A stretch of 64,000 nucleotides of DNA, from positions 62,001 through 126,000 of the forward strand of contig NZ_LAVA02000033.1 in the NCBI RefSeq assembly GCF_000974985.2. Direction: 5' to 3'. Source of the stretch: Streptomyces mangrovisoli (GTDB taxonomy: Bacteria > Actinomycetota > Actinomycetes > Streptomycetales > Streptomycetaceae). Position 1 is the first letter of the stretch, and every line of letters starts with the position of its first letter. The notes under the pieces were generated by a model, which did no database searches, was not told the DNA's origin, and was given only the letters and a program-made list of their open reading frames with translations. The position numbers and the translations under genes are program-made. Positions 48,784 to 57,835 of this stretch are shown here, one piece after another.

Positions 48784-51336
48784 TCAGACCAGCCGGACCG
48801 GCTTCTCCGGGCGTATGCCGAGGGCCGTCAGCCACGCGCGCAACGGGGCCGCGTCGCCCTCGTCGACGAGGATGCGGACCCGGGAACCGAGGTCCGCCGC
48901 CCGCTCACCGCCGACCAGCAGGGAGGGACCGTCGAGCCAGTCCAGGCCGGGGGCCGCGCCCGCCGTGTCGACCGCGGCGCAGCACACCATCGCGGTGACG
49001 TGGTCGGTGACCAGTTCCCGCCCGCTGCGCGGGGGCTGGAGCGGGAAGAGGGGCAGCGCACGGTCGTCCCAGAGGGCGATGTCGGGGGCCGCACCGGCGG
49101 ACCCGGCCGGCTGCGCCCCCGCGACGGGGGCGGCGGCCTCCTCCCGCGCCAACTCGGCGCTGAGCCCGGCGGCAAGCGCGGCACTGCGCTCGGTACCGGC
49201 GGGTTCGTAGTCGGGATCTTCGTGCAGGCCGTCGGGGTCGGCTTCGGGGTCTTCGTGGAGGCCGTCGGGGTCGGCTTCCGAGTGACCCGGGTCCGCTTCA
49301 AGGTCTTCGTGGAGGCCCTCGGGGTCGGCTTCGGAGTGACCCGGTTCGGCTTCACGGGCGGCCGCGGATGCGGCGTCCGATGCGGCGTCGGATGCCGAGG
49401 AGTCGGTGGGGCCGACGGATTCGACCGTGAGGTCGGCCGGGTCGGACGGCTCGGCGGTCACGCCCACAGCGGGAGCGGCCGGGTCGCCGGGGTCCGACGC
49501 GTCGGCGGGGCCGACGACAGCGGCGGGGTCGGCCGGGCTCCCGGGGCCGGACGGCTCGGCGGAACCGACGCCGGTGGCCGGGTCGGCCGAGACCGCCGGA
49601 TCGGCGCCCGCACTACGGCCACTGGAACCGTCGGCACCGGTGGTGTCGCCGATGGCGGCCGAGGCGCGGCTCGGCGTGCGGTCGGCCGTCGGCGGACCGG
49701 GGCGCTCGACGCGCCCGGGACCGGGGCCGGTGGCATCGCCGGGAGCGGCCGGGCCGGCCGAGACCGCCGGATCGGCGCCCGCGCTACGGCCACTGGAGCC
49801 AGCGGTACCGGTGGTGTCGCCGATGGCGGCCGAGACGGCGGGCTCGGGCGGGAGACCGGGCGGGGTCGCGAGATCGGATGGTTCGGTCGGCGGGGCGAAG
49901 CTGTGCGGGGGCGCCGGCTCGGGGGCCGTGCCGTCCTCCGCCGCCGTGCCGTCGGCCGGGGCCGTGTAGTCGGCCGGGGCCGTGTAGTCGGCCGGGGCCG
50001 TGCCGTTCTCCGCGGCTGTGCCGGCGTCCGGGGCCGTGTCGTCGTCCGGGGGCGGGGTGGTCGACAGGTGGTCCAGGACGCGGGCCAGGGTGGGGCCTTC
50101 CGGGTCCGGGGTCGCGGCGGGGTGACGGTGGATGCCCAGCGCGTCCAGGACCCGGTGCAACCGGGCCGCGTCGGTGCGCCACTTGCGGTCGACGACCTCG
50201 TCCGGGTACTCCTGCCAGTCCACCGGCGCCCAGCCCGGACCGGGCTCCGCGGGGCCGCCGTGGAAGAGCCGGGCGGCGAGCAGCGAGGTGGCCTCGTCGA
50301 CCACTCCGGGCTCCTCCAGCAGATCGCACGCGGGCCGCTCGCCCAGCCGGGAGGCGAACCCCTCGGCCAGCCGGTCGCGGCGGGACAGCTCGGTCAGCGC
50401 CGCGACCACACCCGCGTCCAGCCGGGAGGGCCAGCGGCCCATCCGCCAGGCGGGCAGCGCCACCCGGGTCAGCAGCCGGTCCCAGCCCGCGTACGCCAGC
50501 CCCACCTGTTCCTGGGCGACGATCCGCAGGCCGTAGTCCACGCTCTGGGCGCGCTCGGCGGCGGCCGCCGCGACGCCTCGCTCCATCTCGGCCGCGTGGT
50601 CCCGGCAGCCGCGCAGCAGGAAGCGGGCGACCCAGCCGACGCCCGCGAGCGCCGCGCGGGTCAGGGGCCCGCGGCCGGGCGCGGCGGCCACGGCCACCGC
50701 GGCGTCGAGCCCGCGTACGAAGCGCCGGGCCGCGGCTATGTCGGGGTGCGCGGAGGGCCCCGTACCGGCGACGACCGGGGCGAGGACGGCGCGCAGTTCG
50801 CCCACGCGCATCCACCACAGGAACGGCGAGCCGATGACCAGCACGGGTGCCGCGGGCGCGCGGCGCCCCCCGGCGGCGGGGCCGCGGGCGCCCGCCAGCT
50901 CGTCGTGGTGCGCGCGCGGCGGCGGGCCGTGGGCCGGGTGGGTGCGGTCCTCCAGCCAGCTGTCGCAGTCCGGGGTGAGCGCTATCGCGGAGGGGGCCGG
51001 CACGTCGAGGCGCTCGGCCAGGTCGCGCACCATGCGGTAGAGATCCGGCGCGGACTGCTCGGCGATCGGCACCGTCGGACTCAGGGCGGGCCGGGCGCGG
51101 GCCACGACCAGGGCGATCCCGGTGGCGATCAGCAGCACGACGACGCCCGTCACGGACGTGATCCAGCGGGCCAGGTCCCAACCCGCGCCCATGAGGTGCC
51201 CGCTCGAACCGCCGGCCAGCAGGATCACGGCCAGCGCGGCGGGCAGCAGGGCGACGGCCAGCGCCCGGCTGCGGACCCGCAGCACGGCAAGAGCCCGGGA
51301 ACGCGCGGCGTTCGCGCCTGCCTCCACACCACCCAT
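48784..51336 (-). CDS. large membrane protein with degenerate M48-like peptidase domain and repeat-rich tail
   Basis: An 850-residue protein with two N-terminal helices (about 24-41 and 56-80). The next region mirrors HtpX/M48 peptidases (DLYRMVRDLAERLDVPAPSA, APVLVIGSPFLWWMRVGELRAVL), but where M48 has HExxH after AVLA the sequence reads P-V-V-A-G (186-190), so zinc binding is lost. The second half is disordered, with repeats such as AIGDTTG(T/A)(A/D)GSSGRSAGADP and acidic HSEADPxGLHEDxEADP. A conserved C-terminal domain ends the protein. ATG 51334-51336 with GAGGTG upstream is preferred. Function unknown. Confidence 0.72.
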   Translation of the reverse strand: MGGVEAGANAARSRALAVLRVRSRALAVALLPAALAVILLAGGSSGHLMGAGWDLARWITSVTGVVVLLIATGIALVVARARPALSPTVPIAEQSAPDLYRMVRDLAERLDVPAPSAIALTPDCDSWLEDRTHPAHGPPPRAHHDELAGARGPAAGGRRAPAAPVLVIGSPFLWWMRVGELRAVLAPVVAGTGPSAHPDIAAARRFVRGLDAAVAVAAAPGRGPLTRAALAGVGWVARFLLRGCRDHAAEMERGVAAAAAERAQSVDYGLRIVAQEQVGLAYAGWDRLLTRVALPAWRMGRWPSRLDAGVVAALTELSRRDRLAEGFASRLGERPACDLLEEPGVVDEATSLLAARLFHGGPAEPGPGWAPVDWQEYPDEVVDRKWRTDAARLHRVLDALGIHRHPAATPDPEGPTLARVLDHLSTTPPPDDDTAPDAGTAAENGTAPADYTAPADYTAPADGTAAEDGTAPEPAPPHSFAPPTEPSDLATPPGLPPEPAVSAAIGDTTGTAGSSGRSAGADPAVSAGPAAPGDATGPGPGRVERPGPPTADRTPSRASAAIGDTTGADGSSGRSAGADPAVSADPATGVGSAEPSGPGSPADPAAVVGPADASDPGDPAAPAVGVTAEPSDPADLTVESVGPTDSSASDAASDAASAAAREAEPGHSEADPEGLHEDLEADPGHSEADPDGLHEDPEADPDGLHEDPDYEPAGTERSAALAAGLSAELAREEAAAPVAGAQPAGSAGAAPDIALWDDRALPLFPLQPPRSGRELVTDHVTAMVCCAAVDTAGAAPGLDWLDGPSLLVGGERAADLGSRVRILVDEGDAAPLRAWLTALGIRPEKPVRLV

Positions 51337-51562
51337 ACCGGTCACCTCTGGACGACCCCCCTCCCTGCTGTCCGGACCGCTGTCTCGGTGTTGCCCACTC
51401 CCCCACTGTGGCACCGCCCACCGACATCGCAATGCCGGTGGGCCAAGTGCCGGAATGCTTGCGCGGCACCATAGTTGGGGCCCCGGCGCTCGTCAGCCGT
51501 ATGGGGCATCGGTCACTCGATGGAATGGCTTTGGTCAGAGGTGGGGGACGGAAAGCAATGAT

Positions 51563-51594
51563 CAGGCCCCGGTTCCACGAGGGACCGGGGCCTG
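51563..51594. terminator. hairpin downstream of purD
   Basis: An 11-bp stem CAGGCCCCGGT/ACCGGGGCCTG, extendable to 14 pairs, with ACGA loop. The 51337-51707 spacer also holds the promoter side of the M48-like gene and a tandem repeat. Confidence 0.7.
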
Positions 51595-51608
51595 GAAAAC
51601 GTCCGTAC

Positions 51609-51708
51609 GGACCGGCCTACGGGACCGCCTGCCGGACCGGCGTACGGGACCGGCTGCCGGATGGGCCAACGGGACCGGTTGCCGGACCGGCGTACGCGAC
51701 CGCGCGCC
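51609..51708. repeat. 25-bp tandem repeat (13+12) at the 3' end of purD
   Basis: GGACCG-like hexamers start at 51609, 51622, 51634, 51647, 51659, 51672, 51684 and 51697, alternating 13 and 12 bases, so four 25-bp units end at the purD stop codon. Confidence 0.8.
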
Positions 51709-52979
51709 TACCGGCCGTCGGCCGCCCGGGCGTCCGCGGCCGCCCGGGCCGCGATGTCCGTACGGTGCTGGGAGCCGTCGAGCTCGATGCGGGCCAGGGC
51801 CGTGTAGGCGCGCTCCCGGGCCTCGGTGAGGTCCGAGCCGGTGGCCGTGACGGACAGCACCCGGCCGCCCGCGCTGACGACGGAGCCGCCGTCGTGCCGG
51901 GTCCCGGCGTGCAGGACGTAGGTGTCGGGACCGTCGTGCGCGGTCACCTCGTCGAGCCCGGTGATCGGGTCGCCTGTGCGCGGGGTGCCGGGGTAGTTGT
52001 GCGAGGCCACGACCACGGTGACCGCCGCGTCCTCGCTCCAGCGCAGCGGTTCCAGGTCGGCGAGGGTGCCGCTGGCGGCGGCGAGCAGCAGTCCGGCCAG
52101 CGGGGTGCGCAGCCGGGCCAGCACGACCTGGGTCTCCGGGTCGCCGAAACGGGCGTTGAACTCGATGACCCGCACACCGCGCGAGGTGATCGCGAGACCG
52201 GCGTAGAGCAGGCCGGAGAACGGCGTGCCGCGGCGGCGCAGCTCGTCCACGGTCGGCTGGAGCACGGTCTGGAGCACGTCGTCGACGAGCTTGGGGTCCG
52301 CCCACGGCAGCGGCGAGTACGCGCCCATGCCGCCGGTGTTCGGGCCCTCGTCGCCGTCCAGGGCGCGCTTGAAGTCCTGCGCGGGCTGGAGGGGGACGAC
52401 GGTGTCGCCGTCGGTGACGGCGAAGAGGGAGACCTCGGGGCCGTCGAGGTACTCCTCGATGACCACTCGCTCACAGGCGGCGGCGTGCGCCGTGGCGGCC
52501 TCCAGGTCGGAGGTGACGACGACGCCCTTGCCCGCGGCGAGTCCGTCGTCCTTGACGACGTACGGCGCCCCGAAGGCGTCGAGGGCCTCGGCGGCCTCCT
52601 CGGGGGTGGTGCAGACGTACGAACGCGCGGTCGGCACGCCGGCCGCCGCCATCACGTCCTTGGCGAACGCCTTGGAGCCCTCCAGCTGGGCGGCCTCGCC
52701 CGAGGGGCCGAACACGGGGATGCCCGCGTCCCGCACGGCGTCGGCGACCCCCGCGACGAGCGGGGCCTCCGGGCCTACGACGACCAGTTCGGCCTCCAGC
52801 TCACGGGCGAGCGCGGCGACCGCCCCGCCGTCGAGCGGGTCGACCTGGTGCAGCTCGGCGACCTCGGCGATTCCGGCGTTGCCGGGCGCGCAGTGCAGCG
52901 CGGTCACCTGGGGGTCGAGGGACAGGGAGCGGCACAGGGCGTGTTCGCGGGCGCCGTTACCGATGACGAGGACCTTCAC
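51708..52979 (-). CDS. purD: phosphoribosylamine-glycine ligase (GAR synthetase)
   Basis: A 423-residue ATP-grasp ligase for the second purine step. VIGNGAREHALCRSL at the N-terminus, VVKDDGLAAGKGV, ALDGDEGPNTGGMGAYSPLP and EFNARFGDPETQVVL are the standard GARS motifs. GTG 52977-52979. It follows dnaX on the same strand after about 130 bases. The stop directly abuts a tandem array. Confidence 0.96.
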   Translation of the reverse strand: MKVLVIGNGAREHALCRSLSLDPQVTALHCAPGNAGIAEVAELHQVDPLDGGAVAALARELEAELVVVGPEAPLVAGVADAVRDAGIPVFGPSGEAAQLEGSKAFAKDVMAAAGVPTARSYVCTTPEEAAEALDAFGAPYVVKDDGLAAGKGVVVTSDLEAATAHAAACERVVIEEYLDGPEVSLFAVTDGDTVVPLQPAQDFKRALDGDEGPNTGGMGAYSPLPWADPKLVDDVLQTVLQPTVDELRRRGTPFSGLLYAGLAITSRGVRVIEFNARFGDPETQVVLARLRTPLAGLLLAAASGTLADLEPLRWSEDAAVTVVVASHNYPGTPRTGDPITGLDEVTAHDGPDTYVLHAGTRHDGGSVVSAGGRVLSVTATGSDLTEARERAYTALARIELDGSQHRTDIAARAAADARAADGR

Positions 52980-53106
52980 GGGGGTCAGCCTAACCGGCGG
53001 GGGCGGGCCCCGGTTTGTGCGGGCCGCCGAGGCGCACGGCCTGTCGCGTTGGTGGCTTCCTCCGAATACGGGACGGGAGGCGGCCGGAACCCGGCCCCCG
53101 CCCCCG

Positions 53107-55386
53107 TCATTCGTTCTGGAACTCCTCCACGACCGTCGCGCCGAGCTCCCGCACCAGGAGGTCCTGGCCGGAGAGGGCCGACTCGTCCAGGTCGGGGTCG
53201 TCGTCCTCCGGGATGTCGTCCTCGGGGGCGACCGGCGGCGGAACCGGTTCCGGCTCCACGGGCCGCGGCGCGGCGGGGGCGGGCATCGGGGAGGCGGCCG
53301 AAGGGGCCGGGGCGGGGCCGCCGGACGGGCCGGGCCCGGCGGACGGGGGCGCCGGCGGACGCGGGGCGGGGGCGCCGCCGCCGTAGCCGGGGTTGCCGCC
53401 CGGGGAGTGGGCGGGCGGGGGCGCGGAGCCGCCCGACGGGTCGACGACCGCCTCGATCTTCCAGTGGACGCCGAACTGCTCGGTCAGCGCCTGGCGCAGT
53501 ACGTCCTCGCTGCCGCTGCCCGAGAAGTTGTCCCGGGCGCCGGCGTTGAGGAAGCCGAGCTGGAGGGTGGTCCCGTCGAACCCGGTGACCTGGGCGTTCT
53601 GGCTGAGCAGGATCCAGGTGAACCGGCGGCGGTTCTTCACGGACTCCAGGATCGACGGCCACAGGTTGCGCGGGTCGAGGCCGCCGGCGGCGGGCGGCGC
53701 GTAGGCCGCCGGGGCAGGGGCGGCCGGGGGCGGCGCGGCAGCGGGCGAGGGCGCCGCGGGGGCGGCGGGCGCCGGAGCGGCGGGCGCGCCACCGCCTGCC
53801 GACGCCGCCGTGGGCCAGCCGCCGGGCCGCCGGCCACCGCCCGCGGGGGCGGCGGTCGGCCAGGCGCCGGGCGCCTGGGCAGGAGCGGAAGCGGGTGCCG
53901 GGGCGGCCGGAGCCGCGGGTGCGGGCGGAGCCTGGGCCGCGGCGGCGGGCATGACCGGCGCAGGTGCGGGTGCGGGCGGCTCCACGGCCCCGGCACCAGG
54001 TCCGGGCACCCCTGCGGGAGCCCCGCCAGGACCCCCCGCCGGCCCACCGGAAGCCATCGGACCGCCACCACCACCGGCCGCACCGGCCCCCCGCACAGCC
54101 GCACGGGCGGCGGCGGGCCCGCCACCGGGCGCGACGGGGGCGCCGCCGTGCCCGGCCGCCGCACCGCCGTGCACCTCGGGACCCGGCGCGTAGCCCATCG
54201 CGGGCGCGCCCGCACCGGCGGAGAAGCTCACGCCGCGCTCCAGCCGGTCGAGGCGGGCCATGACGGACCGCTCGTCGCCGTAGGCGGCGGGCAGGAGGAC
54301 GCGGGCGCAGATCAGTTCCAGCTGGAGGCGCGGCGAGGTGGCGCCGCGCATCTCGGTCAGGCCCTCGTTGACGAGGTCGGCGGCGCGGCTGAGCTCGGCG
54401 GGGCCGAAGATCCCGGCCTGGGCCTGCATCCGCTCGATCACGTCGGCGGGGGCGTCGATGAGCCCCTTCTCCAGGACGTCGGGGACGGCGGCGATGATCA
54501 CGAGGTCGCGCAGCCGTTCCAGCAGGTCGGTGACGAAGCGGCGGGGGTCGTTGCCGCCCTCGATGACGCGGTCCACGACCTCGAAGGCGGCGGCCCCGTC
54601 CCCGGTGGCGAACGCCTCGACGACCGAGTCGAGCAGCGAACCCTCGGTGTATCCGAGCAGGGAGGTGGCCATGGCGTACGTCACGCCGTCGCTGCCGGCG
54701 CCGGCCAGCAGCTGGTCCATGACGGACATGGAGTCACGCACGGAACCGGCACCGGAGCGCACCACGAGCGGCAGCACGCCGTCCTCGACGGGGATGTCCT
54801 CCTTGCCGCACACCTCGCCGAGATAGTCCCGCAGGGTGCCCGGGGGCACCAGGCGGAACGGGTAGTGGTGGGTCCGCGAGCGGATCGTGCCGATGACCTT
54901 CTCGGGCTCGGTGGTGGCGAAGATGAACTTCAGATGCTCCGGGGGCTCCTCGACGACCTTCAGCAGGGCGTTGAAGCCGGCCGACGTGACCATGTGGGCC
55001 TCGTCGATGATGTAGATCTTGTAGCGGCTGCCCGCGGGCCCGAAGAACGCCTTCTCGCGCAGGTCACGGGCGTCGTCCACACCACCGTGCGACGCGGCGT
55101 CGATCTCGATGACGTCGATCGAGCCCGGCCCGTTCCTGGCCAGGTCGCGGCAGGACTGGCACTCCCCGCAGGGGGTGGGCGTGGGGCCCTGCTCGCAGTT
55201 CAGGCAGCGGGCGAGGATGCGCGCGCTGGTGGTCTTCCCGCACCCACGCGGACCACTGAACAGGTACGCGTGATTGACCCGGTTGTTCCGCAGCGCCTGC
55301 TGCAACGGGTCGGTGACATGCTCCTGCCCGATGACCTCGGCGAACGACTCCGGGCGATAGCGGCGGTACAGCGCGAGAGACGACAC
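53107..55386 (-). CDS. dnaX: DNA polymerase III subunits gamma and tau
   Basis: A 759-residue clamp-loader subunit. Walker A GPRGCGKT (45-52), zinc Cys64/73/76/79 (with Cys61 nearby), IDEAHM, the SRC-type sensor loop of AAA proteins and the clamp-loader domain III up to about 370. A long Pro/Ala/Gly-rich linker (about 385-580) separates the conserved C-terminal block LWPSILESVKNRRRFTWILL. There is no visible slippery A-run for frameshifting, so probably one product. The GTG at 55384-55386 begins VSSLALYRRYRP; its ribosome site is weak. SRP RNA lies upstream. Confidence 0.94.
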   Translation of the reverse strand: MSSLALYRRYRPESFAEVIGQEHVTDPLQQALRNNRVNHAYLFSGPRGCGKTTSARILARCLNCEQGPTPTPCGECQSCRDLARNGPGSIDVIEIDAASHGGVDDARDLREKAFFGPAGSRYKIYIIDEAHMVTSAGFNALLKVVEEPPEHLKFIFATTEPEKVIGTIRSRTHHYPFRLVPPGTLRDYLGEVCGKEDIPVEDGVLPLVVRSGAGSVRDSMSVMDQLLAGAGSDGVTYAMATSLLGYTEGSLLDSVVEAFATGDGAAAFEVVDRVIEGGNDPRRFVTDLLERLRDLVIIAAVPDVLEKGLIDAPADVIERMQAQAGIFGPAELSRAADLVNEGLTEMRGATSPRLQLELICARVLLPAAYGDERSVMARLDRLERGVSFSAGAGAPAMGYAPGPEVHGGAAAGHGGAPVAPGGGPAAARAAVRGAGAAGGGGGPMASGGPAGGPGGAPAGVPGPGAGAVEPPAPAPAPVMPAAAAQAPPAPAAPAAPAPASAPAQAPGAWPTAAPAGGGRRPGGWPTAASAGGGAPAAPAPAAPAAPSPAAAPPPAAPAPAAYAPPAAGGLDPRNLWPSILESVKNRRRFTWILLSQNAQVTGFDGTTLQLGFLNAGARDNFSGSGSEDVLRQALTEQFGVHWKIEAVVDPSGGSAPPPAHSPGGNPGYGGGAPAPRPPAPPSAGPGPSGGPAPAPSAASPMPAPAAPRPVEPEPVPPPVAPEDDIPEDDDPDLDESALSGQDLLVRELGATVVEEFQNE

Positions 55387-55450
55387 GTCTACGAGGTTAT
55401 AGGCGCCCACCGACAACAGGTCCCGGAAGCCGTCACCCCCGGAACGCAGA

Positions 55451-55543
55451 GCGCCCCCCACGCACCCGCCAGAGCCGACCTACCCTTGCTGCCTTCCGGC
55501 CCTGGGGGAGTTCAGTCAGATAGCGCCGCGTGAGGGGCTGCGC
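55451..55543 (-). ncRNA. ffs: signal recognition particle RNA, small bacterial type
   Basis: Reverse strand contains the universal SRP core CAGGGCCGGAAGGCAGCAA with the GGAA-type apical loop. The ends GCGCAGCCCC and GGGGGGCGC, with CACGC/GCGTG inside, pair into a long hairpin of about 93 bases. Precise ends are estimated. Location next to dnaX is common in actinobacteria. Confidence 0.88.
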
Positions 55544-55614
55544 AAACGGTACCTCATGTCAGCGGCCCGGAACGAGTTCGCGAGCACCCTTCTCGGTCAT
55601 GTAATGTTCCCAGC

Positions 55615-55702
55615 GGAGGATTCGCCTAGAGGCCTAGGGCGCACGCTTGGAAAGCGTGTTGGGGGCAACCCCTCACGAGTTCGAATCTCGTATCCTCCGC
55701 CA
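55615..55702 (+). tRNA. tRNA-Ser (GGA)
   Basis: A class II tRNA: acceptor GGAGGAT/ATCCTCC, anticodon loop TTGGAAA (GGA), long variable arm GTTGGGGGCAACCCCTC, T arm ACGAG-TTCGAAT-CTCGT, discriminator G and encoded CCA. Confidence 0.95.
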
Positions 55703-55721
55703 GTGCCTCACCGGGCACGAT

Positions 55722-55759
55722 GTCGAAAGGCCCCACCGCTCGCGGTGGGGCCTTTCGAC
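55722..55759. terminator. terminator after tRNA-Ser
   Basis: A perfect 17-bp stem GTCGAAAGGCCCCACCG with its complement, CTCG loop. The convergent membrane-protein gene ends 24 bases further. Confidence 0.88.
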
Positions 55760-55782
55760 GTTGTCCTCGGACATGGCTCGCG

Positions 55783-56250
55783 TCACATGCGCAGGGTCCG
55801 TTCCGTGGTCCGTGTGGGGGTCGCCGACGGGGCCCGTGTGGTGTCGAGGTCGCGGGAGGGGGTCGGGGCGGTGCGGCGGGGGGCCGGGGTCGAGGGCACG
55901 GCGGTCGCCGGGCCGGTTCCGGCCGGGGACGGGGTCGGGCTCGGCGCGTGCGAGGCCGACGGCGACGGGTCGGCGGTGCGCGGCGCGCTGGGCGGGGCCA
56001 GCGGGACCGTGGGCCGGTCCGGGGTGCCGGGCAGCCGGGCCAGGTGGAGCGGGAGCGCCACCAGCACCGCCACCGCGCACGTCACGGCCGCCCCGGCCGC
56101 CGTACGCAGCAGCCGGCGCCGTGCGGCCGTACGGCGGACCGACTCGAAGTGGCCGGGGAGCGGAGCGAGATGATCGGCCGGGGGGCGCAGCAGCACCGTG
56201 AGCGGATCGTCGGGGCCGAACTCCGGGTCCTCGTCAAAGCGTGTGGTCAA
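55783..56250 (-). CDS. single-pass membrane protein of the sigma/sortase operon (possible anti-sigma partner)
   Basis: A 155-residue protein: about 50 cytoplasmic residues (LLRPPADHLAPLPGHFESVR, RTAARRRLLR), one membrane helix (TAAGAAVTCAVAVLVALPLH, about 50-70) and a Pro/Thr/Ser-rich outside tail. The TTG start (56248-56250) has TGAGGAGAAG upstream and overlaps the sigma gene by 17 bases, so it is co-translated with it. Layout fits an anti-sigma factor, but no zinc anti-sigma motif is visible. Confidence 0.72.
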   Translation of the reverse strand: MTTRFDEDPEFGPDDPLTVLLRPPADHLAPLPGHFESVRRTAARRRLLRTAAGAAVTCAVAVLVALPLHLARLPGTPDRPTVPLAPPSAPRTADPSPSASHAPSPTPSPAGTGPATAVPSTPAPRRTAPTPSRDLDTTRAPSATPTRTTERTLRM

Positions 56251-56749
56251 GGCTTCTCCTCAGGTGGACGCGGAGCAGCTCGCGGGCCGCGTGCAGGTCG
56301 GCCTTGACGGTTCCTTCCTTGCGTCCGGTCAGCACGGACACCTCCCGGATCGGCATGTCAGCGTAGTAGTGCAGCAGGATCGGGACGCGCAGCCGCTCGG
56401 GCAGCGACTGGACCAGCAGGCGTACCGAGGGATCCGTCTGTTCGTCGTGCGGGCGCACCGCCGCCTCCGTCGTCGCCCGGCGTACCGCCCTGCGCTCCCG
56501 CTCCAGCTTGCGCCAGTGGTCACGGACCAGGTTCGCGGCGGTGACGTAGAGGAAGCCGCGCGGCTCCTCGACCGCCGTCCAGCGGGCCCAGAGGCGGGTG
56601 AACGCCTCCGAGGCGATCTCGTGCGCCGTCCCGTCGTCGTCGACGAGACGGCGGCACCAGCCGGCGAGACGCGGGTACAGCGCGGCGAACAACTCGGACG
56701 CCGCCGCGTCGCGGGACCGTTTCAACGCTCTCCAGGGTCGTGGGGGCAC
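56234..56749 (-). CDS. ECF-type RNA polymerase sigma factor
   Basis: A 171-residue sigma factor: region 2 (LFAALYPRLAGWCRRLVDDD, then GTAHEIASEAFTRLWARW) and region 4 (RLRVPILLHYYADMPIREVS, VLTGRKEGTVKADLHAAREL). It is the third gene after a surface protein and sortase (14-base gap from the sortase stop) and overlaps the next gene. GTG at 56747-56749 is used; there is no clear ribosome site, so translation may be coupled. It likely controls the operon through the promoter at 57836-57859. Confidence 0.88.
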   Translation of the reverse strand: MPPRPWRALKRSRDAAASELFAALYPRLAGWCRRLVDDDGTAHEIASEAFTRLWARWTAVEEPRGFLYVTAANLVRDHWRKLERERRAVRRATTEAAVRPHDEQTDPSVRLLVQSLPERLRVPILLHYYADMPIREVSVLTGRKEGTVKADLHAARELLRVHLRRSLDHTL

Positions 56750-56763
56750 GGGGGAAGGATGCG

Positions 56764-57384
56764 CTACGGCCGTTTCGACGACGTCAGCGCGGCGAAGACG
56801 ATGACGTTGTCGGCGTAGCCGTCGCCGGTGCGCGGGCCGCCGCAGGTGATCAGGCGCAGTTCCGGGCGGTCCACGTCGCCGTAGACCGCGGCGGACGGGA
56901 AGTGCGCCTTGGCCACCGTGCGCCGGTCCGTCACCGTGAACTCCGCCTCGACGCCGTCCGCGAGGCGCGCCGCGACCCGGTCGCCCCGGCGCAGCCGGGC
57001 CAGATCGCGGAAGACCCCGTCGCCGTACGCGCCCACGGTGACGTGGCCCAGAACGACCGAGGGGCCCGTGCGGCCCGGCGTCGGCGAGTGCTCGTACCAG
57101 CCGGCCCGGTCGTGCGCGGTCACCGGAGGCACCTCCACGGTGCCGTCGGGGGCGAGTCCGAGCCGGATCAGCGGGGTGTCCACCCCGATCGCCGGGATCC
57201 GCAGCCGCACGGGGACCGAACGGGCCAACGGACGTACGGATGCAGGTCCGGGTGCGGGTGTCGCCTCAGGGGATCCCGTCTCCGCGGCGGGCGCGGCGGA
57301 CCCTGCCCGGGGGTGCGCGGCGCAGCCCGCGAGCAGGGTCGCCGTCGCCGCCGCGGTGAAGGCCCGCCGGGAGGGCCGGTTCAC
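56764..57384 (-). CDS. class F-like sortase
   Basis: A 206-residue sortase. Residues 1-25 form a signal/lipoprotein-like N-terminus (AAATATLLAGCAA), then RLRIPAIGVDTPLIRLGLAP, catalytic His114 in VVLGHVTVG and Cys181 in LRLITCGG, followed by GYADNVIVFA. Arg needed for the triad is likely Arg177 or Arg185. It would cleave a sorting signal and link surface protein to peptidoglycan. GTG start overlaps the upstream gene in a GTGA, so the substrate and enzyme are coupled. Confidence 0.87.
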   Translation of the reverse strand: MNRPSRRAFTAAATATLLAGCAAHPRAGSAAPAAETGSPEATPAPGPASVRPLARSVPVRLRIPAIGVDTPLIRLGLAPDGTVEVPPVTAHDRAGWYEHSPTPGRTGPSVVLGHVTVGAYGDGVFRDLARLRRGDRVAARLADGVEAEFTVTDRRTVAKAHFPSAAVYGDVDRPELRLITCGGPRTGDGYADNVIVFAALTSSKRP

Positions 57385-57770
57385 GCGCCGCCGGCCCGAC
57401 GGCGCCGTACGACGAACGCGCCCGCGCCGCCGACGGCCAGCAGGCCCGCGGCGCCCGCGCCGACCAACGCGGCGCTCGGGCCGGCGGCCGGGGCCGTCGC
57501 CGTCACCCCGGTGTCGGGCGCGCCCGACGGTACGACGGAGACCTGGCCGCGGCCCGGCGCCCGGCTCGGGACCGGGCTCGCGGCCCGGGTGGGCGCGGCG
57601 CTCGGCGCGCTGGTCCGGGTGGCACCCGGGGCCGAGGGGACCGCGCTGGGCGCGGGGGTCGCGGCGCTGGGGACGGGGCTCGGGCTCCTGCCGTCGGCGA
57701 GGGCGGGCACGGCCGTCGCGAGGACGGCGGTGCACGCCAGGGCCAGGCCGCTCAGGACGGTTCGGCGCAT
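57381..57770 (-). CDS. sortase substrate surface protein
   Basis: A 129-residue secreted protein: signal peptide (MRRTVLSGLALACTAVLATA, V-P-A-L-A), Pro/Ser/Ala-rich disordered middle, then a C-terminal sorting signal P-D-T-G (GAPDTGV), a hydrophobic helix (ALVGAGAAGLLAVGGAGAFV) and a positive tail RRRR. The motif differs from canonical LPxTG. ATG 57768-57770 has AAGGAGAG upstream. It is the first gene of the sortase/sigma operon. Spacer 57771-58074 holds only its promoter. Confidence 0.83.
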   Translation of the reverse strand: MRRTVLSGLALACTAVLATAVPALADGRSPSPVPSAATPAPSAVPSAPGATRTSAPSAAPTRAASPVPSRAPGRGQVSVVPSGAPDTGVTATAPAAGPSAALVGAGAAGLLAVGGAGAFVVRRRRAGGA

Positions 57771-57835
57771 CGGATCGCTCTCCTTCGTCGTCCGCCCCGG
57801 TGCGGGACGGGCTGGGTGACGGATCGAGCGGTAGA

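Noticed and set aside
53107..55386. Programmed frameshift in dnaX giving gamma and tau
   Set aside because: No A-rich slippery run with downstream stem was seen in the expected region.
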